Of a stretch of 64,000 bases of DNA, positions 18,162 to 25,900 are shown piece after piece. The notes under the pieces were generated by a model. The model did not search any database, was not told the DNA's origin, and was given only the letters and a program-made list of their open reading frames with translations. The stretch is from FEB-12 sp964503315 (GTDB taxonomy: Bacteria > Zixibacteria > MSB-5A5 > GN15 > FEB-12), in NCBI GenBank assembly GCA_964503315.1, contig CAZCZL010000001.1:434001-498000 (forward strand), given 5' to 3'. A program made the translations under genes and the position numbers. Within the stretch, counting starts at the first letter, position 1. The number at the start of each line of letters is the position of its first letter.

Positions 18162-19039
18162 TGAGACGGATCATCACACTCTTCACGCTCGCGCTTATCG
18201 CGGGTATGGTCATCCTGTATGGCTGCGCCGACCCGCTTGAGCCGACCGGCCCAAACAATACCGAGCCGATTTACGTGGTCGACACCATTCGCGATGTTGA
18301 CACCTTCATTCGTCTTGATTCGACTATCCATATCGATACGGTGATCCTCATCGACTCAACCTGTAACAGCGACACCATCACCGTCATTGACACAGTAATC
18401 GTGATCGACACGCTACTCGAGGCCGATACGATTATTCATCTCGACACTGTAACCATAATCGATACGGTTATCGATTCCGATACGATCGCCTACATCGACA
18501 CTTTTACAGTCATCGATACAATTATCGATACTGACACGGTCATAAACATCGACACCATCACGGTCATTGATACGGTACTCGAAATCGACACGTTGACGCA
18601 GACAGACACGATCATTCTGCTCGACACCATCACAGATGTTGACACAGTGATCATCGTCGATACGCTCATCCAGACGGACACTATTACCATCGTCGACACC
18701 GTCGTACAGACTGAAACTGTGATCGTGGTGGTACCGGACACCAGCAAGGAACCGCTCTGCGGAGTATTGTCCAAGAACCAGAAGGAGATTGTTTGGATAC
18801 TCAAGAATACGGCCGGGTCATATCGACTTGAGTTCCTGGCTGATGTCGAATCGGCCCAGCCGAATCAGACCTTGACGGTCGAGATAGGCGATCAGTCGTA
18901 CATCTGGGATCCGAACGCGAATCCCGACTTCACTGTTGACCAGACCCTGGCGGACCGCACCACTATCCGCATCACAACTAATATCCCTCCCGCTCGAGGG
19001 CACGCGATCAATGTTTGTCTGAATGTTACGAAGCTGTGA
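18161..19039 (+). CDS. lipoprotein with 25 tandem I-D-T hexapeptide repeats
   Basis: Encodes 292 residues. Lipobox ILYGC places the lipidated Cys at 22. Residues 39-188 are 25 uninterrupted hexapeptides of the form x-[IVLD]-D-T-[ILV]-x (for example VIDTVI, HLDTVT, EIDTLT), without a single gap. Such regular alternation of Asp-Thr and branched hydrophobics favours a beta-solenoid or an extended beta stalk, possibly with Asp ladders binding cations. Residues 195-292 form a compact beta-rich domain (EIVWILKNTAGSYRLEFLADV) with two Cys that may pair. Codon use varies among repeats, so expansion is not recent. The start overlaps the stop of the OmpA-like gene, pointing to a joint function. I recognise no family. 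The design suggests a membrane-anchored stalk carrying a C-terminal head. Confidence 0.82.
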   Translation: MRRIITLFTLALIAGMVILYGCADPLEPTGPNNTEPIYVVDTIRDVDTFIRLDSTIHIDTVILIDSTCNSDTITVIDTVIVIDTLLEADTIIHLDTVTIIDTVIDSDTIAYIDTFTVIDTIIDTDTVINIDTITVIDTVLEIDTLTQTDTIILLDTITDVDTVIIVDTLIQTDTITIVDTVVQTETVIVVVPDTSKEPLCGVLSKNQKEIVWILKNTAGSYRLEFLADVESAQPNQTLTVEIGDQSYIWDPNANPDFTVDQTLADRTTIRITTNIPPARGHAINVCLNVTKL

Positions 19040-19087
19040 TAAACGATCCGTTACACCTTTCAACAGGAGGTAACGCATTATAGAACG

Positions 19088-19118
19088 ACGGCGGCTGTGG
19101 AGCAGATACAGCCGCCGT
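19088..19118. terminator. bidirectional hairpin between convergent genes
   Basis: A perfect 11-bp GC-rich stem (ACGGCGGCTGT/ACAGCCGCCGT) with a 9-nt loop separates the lipoprotein gene from the convergent M1-like peptidase. T-runs are weak. Confidence 0.65.
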
Positions 19119-19145
19119 TGCTATTTGAAAAGGTCGTTCGTGGCG

Positions 19146-21272
19146 CTATTTGAGGAACTGCCGAAGCGGTGATTCAGTCACTGGCCATTGACCTTTGGCG
19201 ATATTTTTGGCCCCTTGAAAAACGAGATAAGAGTACTTGCCGTAATGCGGCACCAGCTGACCCAGGCGAGGGAGTGACTGGTTGTCGCCAGACAGCACGA
19301 CCAGATAATTCTCAAAGCCCTGCCAGTTCTGTCCCGCCATGACGAAGGTATGTCCCGCCAGTGGGTAATTCTTGCCGTCGATCATGACCGAGTCTTTGGC
19401 CAGAGTGACAAATCCGGCCAGATAGTCAGGCATTGTTACCGGATCGAAAAGCACCAGCGCATGATCCGTGGGAAGGCTGCTCATTTGATCGCTTGCGACA
19501 ACCGTAACTGTGTCTTCCGCGATGGCCGAACCAAACGCGGCAAATGTTTCGCCTGATCCGGACTCGGATGAGCAACTCACAAACCCCTTCTTCTCCACTC
19601 CCAGAACGGCTGAGACTATGGGCTCAACTTCAGAGGGGTACAATTTGCGGAAGAGATGGAATTCGGGATCAACCGTGACTACGGTGGCACCGCCGGAAAC
19701 TTCGAACTCAACCGTTGCCGATTCTCCTGACAGTAGAACCAATGTGCTTTCCCGTGTCCCGGCGCCTTCCACTACGACCGGCACCGACAAATGATAAGGG
19801 GTCGCGCCGGACTGGGTAAGTTTCAGGCCGAGCGATTTCTTATCGCCCGACACGCTTGGTTTGTCGGACAGAATCTCGAGCGCGATCTCCGGCGCGCCGG
19901 CACGATCGATCCACTCTGGTATAATGTAACTCAGATCCTTTCCGCTCGATTTCTGGAAAGCCTCGATCCATTCCTCCCACGAGATCGCCTTACCGATGTA
20001 ATCCCGATATATCTGCTTCCAGGCATCAAAGAAAGTTGTGGTACCTATTGCTTGTTCGATCAGATGAAAGAGCATCATCCCTTTGTTGTAGCCGATCGTG
20101 CGTGTCTCCGCGCTCGATCGCGACTTGAACTCCCGAAGCGGAAAATCGTTTCCTGAGTTGACGTAACTGAGATACTCCTTGAGAATATCCTTGCGATATC
20201 CTTTGGCGTCCGCCTCCGAAGCCATCAACTTATAGCGATAATCCGCGCCGTAGACGGCTGCCGCTTCACACCAGTTGCCGCGCTCGTAATCGACATAGAC
20301 CGAGTTCCCCCACCAATTGTGCAAAACCTCGTGCCCGAGCGATGATGAAATAATGAACGGGAGCTTGAGCACTGATTGACCGAGTAATGTCCACCCCGGC
20401 ATGCCGTATCCGGTCGGAAAGAAGTTCTCCGCGACCGTAAATTGGGTGAACGGATACGGTCCGATCAGCTCCTGATACATCCTGATGTAGTCGGCAGTCG
20501 CGGTCAGGTACTTTTCGCAGAGCGAACTATCTTCAGGAAAGAAGTAGGTCGCGACAACGATATCATCTACCTTCGTGGACTTGACGAAATAGGGCGCGGC
20601 CATGAAAACGTAGCCGTCTGAAAGATATGGATTGGCGAACTTTTGCACTCTCTGACTGCCGTCAATCTTACTCTCACCTGGATTGCCGTCGGCAATAGCT
20701 GTCCAGTGAGCCGGTATCGACGAGGTCAGGGTGAAACGAGCCATTTCTTCTTTCCCGCGGGGATAAAAACAGGCCGCCGAGCTGAGATATGCTCCCTGCT
20801 CGAGAATCGTCCCCCTCACCTCATTGCCAACCTTCTCGCGCGAGAACTGGACATTCTCCACCGGGTCATCAAAAGTAGCAGAAAACGTGATCGTAAACGG
20901 GAAGGTGCCAGCGGTCTTGGACTTGAAAAACAGGAGTGAAACCGACGGTTCAAGTTCGACACCAGAGACCAACTTCCTGAGCTCGTCTGAGAGTCCGGCG
21001 GTATCGCTGGATGCTACCATATGCGTCGAAATAGCTTTTCCGTTCAACCAAAATCGGGAGACCTCCGCACGGTCGGCCAGATAAAGCAATGACCACCCCC
21101 GCGCGCACGTTATTGTCCCGCTATCACTGATTAGAGCTTGTTTGGTCGAGGGGTGGATCGTAAGGGCAATATTGTGCTCAAGCACGGTTGCCAGCGGCAC
21201 TTGATTGGTACCGGCCCAGACAGATGGGGTAAGCAGTGTGGCGAGGATCACTACGAACAGAAGACGGTGCAT
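19146..21272 (-). CDS. exported M1-like gluzincin metallopeptidase
   Basis: Encodes 708 residues with a signal peptide (1-20, cleavage after VWA) and AAAGGAG before the start. The zinc site is HEVLHNWWGN followed by WCEA, giving HExxH with the third ligand Glu 17 residues on, one fewer than the 18 of classical M1 aminopeptidases. The exopeptidase motif GxMEN is replaced by GYGMPGW, so aminopeptidase activity cannot be assumed; related forms of unknown specificity share this layout. A conserved Tyr (TIGYNKGMM) about 65 residues later would stabilise the transition state. The N-terminal beta-domain spans about 25-230, and residues 480-708 form beta-rich C-terminal domains. Expected in the periplasm or secreted. 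Convergent with the hexapeptide lipoprotein. Confidence 0.88.
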   Translation of the reverse strand: MHRLLFVVILATLLTPSVWAGTNQVPLATVLEHNIALTIHPSTKQALISDSGTITCARGWSLLYLADRAEVSRFWLNGKAISTHMVASSDTAGLSDELRKLVSGVELEPSVSLLFFKSKTAGTFPFTITFSATFDDPVENVQFSREKVGNEVRGTILEQGAYLSSAACFYPRGKEEMARFTLTSSIPAHWTAIADGNPGESKIDGSQRVQKFANPYLSDGYVFMAAPYFVKSTKVDDIVVATYFFPEDSSLCEKYLTATADYIRMYQELIGPYPFTQFTVAENFFPTGYGMPGWTLLGQSVLKLPFIISSSLGHEVLHNWWGNSVYVDYERGNWCEAAAVYGADYRYKLMASEADAKGYRKDILKEYLSYVNSGNDFPLREFKSRSSAETRTIGYNKGMMLFHLIEQAIGTTTFFDAWKQIYRDYIGKAISWEEWIEAFQKSSGKDLSYIIPEWIDRAGAPEIALEILSDKPSVSGDKKSLGLKLTQSGATPYHLSVPVVVEGAGTRESTLVLLSGESATVEFEVSGGATVVTVDPEFHLFRKLYPSEVEPIVSAVLGVEKKGFVSCSSESGSGETFAAFGSAIAEDTVTVVASDQMSSLPTDHALVLFDPVTMPDYLAGFVTLAKDSVMIDGKNYPLAGHTFVMAGQNWQGFENYLVVLSGDNQSLPRLGQLVPHYGKYSYLVFQGAKNIAKGQWPVTESPLRQFLK

Positions 21273-21464
21273 GCTCGGACTCCTTTATTAGCCACTGGAA
21301 GTATGGAGCTTTGTCCGCTCCCGGGCAACAGATTTCTGTCATTCGTCAAACTGGGTGGAGTTGAATCAGGAGGGAGTCTCGTGTCGAGCTTCCCTCCCGA
21401 TGGAAAGGAACATCAGCTAAGGCGGTCCCCGATGCGAACCGAGCCTGCCTCGAGGATCATCCGT

Positions 21465-22148
21465 TCACAGGCACAGGTTGCACAATGGTGCCCCCTGCAC
21501 CATATACGCGATCATCAGTGACAAGTCGGAGATATCGACCGCGCCCTGGCAATTGACATTGGCAACGGCCATAGGCGAAGGCACCGGAAATCGCTGAGTC
21601 AGGTAACTGATCATGGCGCTGAGATCCGAGAGATCGACCCGATCATCGGCATTCAAGTCCCCCACGAAGCGGCAGACTCGAACCCAAGAATCCACGACAT
21701 TGACCAGGACCGGTTGGTTGAGCGTATCGCGCACTTTGTTGTCAGCGATCCGAATATCCGATATCCCGAATTCTTTGGTTTTCAGGCGAATACTCACTAA
21801 TTGACCCGGGCCGTTCCTGGTACGTCCGTCTCCCAGGATGGCGATATCGATAGTCAGTCTGCTCTTGTCCGGCGAGAGAATATAGAAGAAGAATGTCGAG
21901 TCTGGGCTGGCCGGAAAAAGCGGGCCAAGTTCAACAAAAGATGTATCCGGCTCGACTACCAACGGATCAATATCGATATCGAGGCGAAGGGCCTTGATCT
22001 CGACAAAGTCGGCATCGGCCAGAACCTGCACCGTTACGAACGTGTCGCGTTGTGAGTACTGGGTATCCGGTATGACCGTGATCGTCCCGGTCTGCGCGGT
22101 TGCAGACACCGCGGCCATTGCGACCATGAAAATGAGGAGATATTTCAT
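21465..22148 (-). CDS. secreted cohesin-like plus dockerin-like protein (second of a pair)
   Basis: Encodes 227 residues; GGAGG is seven bases before the ATG at 22148, which overlaps the stop of the previous gene (ATGA). Signal peptide 1-19 (VSATAQ). Residues about 20-155 form a cohesin-like beta-sandwich (TVTVQVLADADFVEIKALRLDIDID pattern, ending VLVNVVDSWVRV). Two dockerin-like units follow (GDLNADDRVDLSDLSAMI, ANVNCQGAVDISDLSLMI); here the first loop is classical, with Asp at position 5. Ends with CNLCL. The fused cohesin-dockerin layout would permit self-assembly or an adaptor function. Domain layout is the same as in the gene upstream, so they form a diverged tandem duplication. Confidence 0.82.
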   Translation of the reverse strand: MKYLLIFMVAMAAVSATAQTGTITVIPDTQYSQRDTFVTVQVLADADFVEIKALRLDIDIDPLVVEPDTSFVELGPLFPASPDSTFFFYILSPDKSRLTIDIAILGDGRTRNGPGQLVSIRLKTKEFGISDIRIADNKVRDTLNQPVLVNVVDSWVRVCRFVGDLNADDRVDLSDLSAMISYLTQRFPVPSPMAVANVNCQGAVDISDLSLMIAYMVQGAPLCNLCL

Positions 22149-22900
22149 TCTTCGCCTCCGGCGAGTGGACAGAGGTTGCATGGTTTGGGGCTGGAGGTGA
22201 TCAGATAGCTGATCATCGCCGACAGATCGCTGAGGTCAACTATCCCCGAACAGTTCCAGTCCGCGACCAAGGTGATGGGCGAAGGCTTTGCTCCACCGGC
22301 GACCAAATAGGCGATCAGCATGCTGAGATCTGATAGGTCGATCCGCTGGTCGTGCGTCAAGTCGCCGTAAAAGACAAAGCCCGGTGGAAACGGACAGACA
22401 AAGATCACGGCATCAGATCGCTGATTGGTCACCAGATTGAGCAGCGTGTCCTGGACCAGTACGTAATCAAACCAGAGAAAGGTCGCGCCGGTCCGCAAAG
22501 CTGTGAACTTGAATCGGGCGATATCCGCGAATCCATTGATGTACAGCGAACGGCCCAGGAAATATGATCCAAGATCATACAAGCTAGTGTCGTTCGTCGT
22601 GCTATCAATGATCAGTGTATCCTTGTAGAAGAAAAAATTGAACCCACCGGCGTTCCAGGCCGGTAATGCCGTGATGTTGTCGAGCCGCAGAATGGTGGTA
22701 TCAAAACTGAAACGCACCCGGTACCCGTGCACGAGCTGTACCGCGCTGTCCAGCGATAGATTGACGATGAGGCTGTCTCCCACATGCTGAACGATATTCT
22801 CCGGCTCCAGGAATCTGACCTGGTTCTTTGGCGCGCTAGTCGCCCCGCCGGCCACCAGCCACACCGCGAGAGTCAGAAATCCGACACACCTCAGAAACAT
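22145..22900 (-). CDS. secreted cohesin-like plus dockerin-like protein (first of a pair)
   Basis: Encodes 251 residues with signal peptide 1-22 (GGATSA). Residues about 28-165 form a cohesin-like domain (IVQHVGDSLIVNLSLDSAVQLVHGYRVRFSFD pattern, with ALPAWNAGGFNFFFY). The C-terminus has two dockerin-like units (GDLTHDQRIDLSDLSMLI and ADWNCSGIVDLSDLSAMI) and ends PCNLCPLAGGEE. It overlaps the next gene by four bases, so the two are translated together. The order and spacing equal those of the downstream gene, and sequence similarity is visible throughout. Likely function is non-enzymatic: an adaptor that links dockerin and cohesin partners on the cell surface. It follows the giant beta-helix gene after a hairpin. 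Confidence 0.82.
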   Translation of the reverse strand: MFLRCVGFLTLAVWLVAGGATSAPKNQVRFLEPENIVQHVGDSLIVNLSLDSAVQLVHGYRVRFSFDTTILRLDNITALPAWNAGGFNFFFYKDTLIIDSTTNDTSLYDLGSYFLGRSLYINGFADIARFKFTALRTGATFLWFDYVLVQDTLLNLVTNQRSDAVIFVCPFPPGFVFYGDLTHDQRIDLSDLSMLIAYLVAGGAKPSPITLVADWNCSGIVDLSDLSAMISYLITSSPKPCNLCPLAGGEE

Positions 22901-22924
22901 GAGGAGTTCTCCATTAAATGAGGC

Positions 22925-22947
22925 GGGAGCGACCCCTCGTCGCTCCC
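22925..22947 (-). terminator. hairpin between giant beta-helix gene and cohesin-dockerin pair
   Basis: A perfect 9-bp stem GGGAGCGAC/GTCGCTCCC with a 5-nt loop lies 15 nt past the stop of the beta-helix gene. There is no T-run, so read-through into the pair is possible. Confidence 0.5.
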
Positions 22948-22961
22948 ACCCTTCGTGTAAG

Positions 22962-25900
22962 CTACTTCACAAGCATCATCTTGCGCGTAGCGGAATATGC
23001 GTTTGAAGTCAGGCGATACAGGTAGATACCGCTGGCGACCGAATTGCCGCCCGCGTCGGTGCCGTTCCACGGTATCGTGTAGACTCCCGCCGCTTGCGGT
23101 TGATCAACCAGCACTTTCACCGACTGACCAAGCATGTTGAAAACTTCCAGACGCACCCGGCCATCGGTCGGGATCTGGTACTCTATCTCCGTCACCGGAT
23201 TGAATGGATTGGGATGATTTTGCGCCAGGCTGTAGGTCGCCGGGAGTACGCGGACCTCCGGAGATACCAGAGCAACCGTCAACGACTGATTGTCGCGATC
23301 GCGCAGTGTCCCTTCCGTCAATACGAGATTCGGCGAACCTTCTGTCGACGTAAAGCGCAAGGCAGCGATCTCGCCGGATCCGCCGAGCGTCGAACCAGTT
23401 CCCAGTATCGCGGCATCGATGGTCACGATCCCTTCACCGGTGATGATCTTGGTGAAGATCAGCTGAGATGATTCACTCAATGCCGGATTGAGTATCACGC
23501 CGGACAGCGTGGCCTTCGGATCGAATGACAGCGACACGCGAAGCGCCTTTAAATCGCCGCGGTTGTTCAGCAGGTTCAGGTGATAGACGTTCGCGTCTCC
23601 CTCCTGCTCTCCGCTGACGCTGAGTGACAGCTCGCCATTCACTGAGTTGTCCGCGAACACCGGTACGGCTTTCATCGTAGGGTTCACCGCGTCGAAGTTG
23701 ATCGCGAAGATAACCAGATCCTCGAATTGGATCGAGTCATCCGGATTCGGAATGCCTTTAGGGCTTCCACCGAAAGTCGGTCCGAAATCCGCGTCGTCGT
23801 AGAACGCCGGGTCACCTTGCTTGGTCGCATAGGCAATCGAGAACAGCGCCAGATCTTCGAGATAAACGAAGCCATCGGAGCTGTTCGGTGTCACAGCACC
23901 GTTGCTGATATCGCCGAGCCAATACGAAGTTGCGCGACCCTGGGCGCTCGGAGCCGCCACAGAATAGTTCCCGGCCGCGTCATACGCGAAAGCACCATAG
24001 TATTGAATGTCGCGTGTTGCGAATGACAGGCCGGAGAGGTCGTCATGCGTGACGTTCACTCCTACTGAAGCGGCGCTGTCAAACACAGTGAGACCGACCA
24101 CCTGCGAGGCAGGGTATGAAGGCGCAGGAGTTGCTCCCGGAACCGTGTTGTAGTTCGGATAGTTGGTCCAGGGGACGCGTTGCAACTTCACCCCGACGAC
24201 ATCGGAACTGGTGGAATTCTGCCAGCTCAGGTGAACCCGGTTGTGTCCCGGCTTGGCGACGAGGTCGGTAGGCGGCGCGGGCGCGGTAACATCCTTGGTG
24301 AAACACCATGTGTAGGTGCAGCTATCGGCGTTGCCGCGTTGGGCATCGTCAACCACTTTGAAACGTACGCAGTGCACAGCCTCCGTGAGGGCGGCGAACC
24401 CCGGAAGTGTCCACGACGCATTGGCGTAGGACGTACCGGTCAGTCCGGTCGCGATCGGCAACCACGTCGTTGTGCATCCGTCGACCTGGTAATAGACCGC
24501 TTCCAGATCGCAGTCGTCGCTTGCGCTCAAACTCAGAACCGGGGCTGCATTGTAGAAACCTCCGGCTCCAGGCGACAGGACCGTGATGCTTGGGTCGACA
24601 CAATCCGACCGGAAGGCGACCGGCGAGGCCATTGGGACAATGATCGGCGAGTTCGTGCTGTCACGCAAATCCCGATAGAACATCGCGATCTCGTTCCACG
24701 CGCACAGGCTGACACTTCCGGTGAATGACACGTTAAATAGGTTAGCTGGACCATCCTGCACACCGGTCAGCACGCCGAGATTGACGACCAACGTATCCTT
24801 CTGACCCGCGCCATGATTGGTCTGCGACGAGGTCAGGAAGAAGTTGCCGGATGATGCCGTGACCGAGGCCACGGTCAATTCGGCCGGATACTCCAATCGA
24901 ATATCAGCGGCATCCAGTGCGGTTACCGCGTCTCCTATCGATACGGTCACAGTCACGCCGCTTCCGCACAGATAGGTTATGGAGTCAGGGCTGAGATCGA
25001 GGCCACAGTCAGTGCGAGGGTTGGCGTCGACGTTTCCGCCGCCACCGCCGATCGCGTACGGCGGCGTGCCGCCATAATCGCTCCAGCAGTTTTGATTGTA
25101 GTAGTTCCCCGCGCTATTGTCACCGGCGTTGACTCCGTTGGCAAAGACATTGTTCTCTACCGAGAGTGCTCCGCCAATGTTATCCAGCCCGTAGTCATTA
25201 AAGAGCAGGACGTTGTTGTCAATATCACCGACCAGTGTGGGTGTCCCGGTGTCCTCAAAGAACTCCAGCCCCACCAAGTAATTGGTGATCCGGTTATCAA
25301 AGATCTGCAGCGAGGCGTTGCCGGTATTATAGGCATACGGGAAAACAGCGTACGACGTATCCGTTCCGCCACCATCCATACTGTTCCCGGATACGATCAC
25401 GGAATAAGTCATGGGCGACGCGGCGGCCAGTGCCGTCGAGCGCTGCAGATCGGTGTCGATACCGCTTGGCTTGAATTTGGCCACTGGACCGGCGGTTCCG
25501 TAGACGCCGAGGAATCCGTACACCTCATGGTGCCCGGTACCTGCCAGAGTCTGTGTGATACTATTATCGGTGAAGCTACCGCCGCACTCCGACCAGTAGC
25601 CGCTAGCCTGACACTCGTTGATGATGTTATTATCCGCGTGGATAGAGCCAGGTCCGCTGGCCAAGATTCCTGACGCGGACCAACTCGCGCCCGTATAAGA
25701 GATGTTCGAGACAGTGTTATAGGACGCGTTACCCGACGCAACGTCGGTGAATTGGATCCCGTTTTGCGCGGTCACTGTAGTCGGCCCGGCACCAGTGATG
25801 GTGCAGTTGTCAACGGTCGCGGTCAGATCCACACCGATCAGGGCAAGAGCGGTTTTCTGGAATCCGGTCACCGCGACATCGCGGATCGCCAGCGTTTGGT

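Noticed and set aside
18300..18730. CRISPR-like array because of regular spacing in the hexapeptide-repeat lipoprotein
   Set aside because: The 18-nt periodicity comes from the hexapeptide code; the DNA units are not identical, and there are no separate spacers or cas genes.
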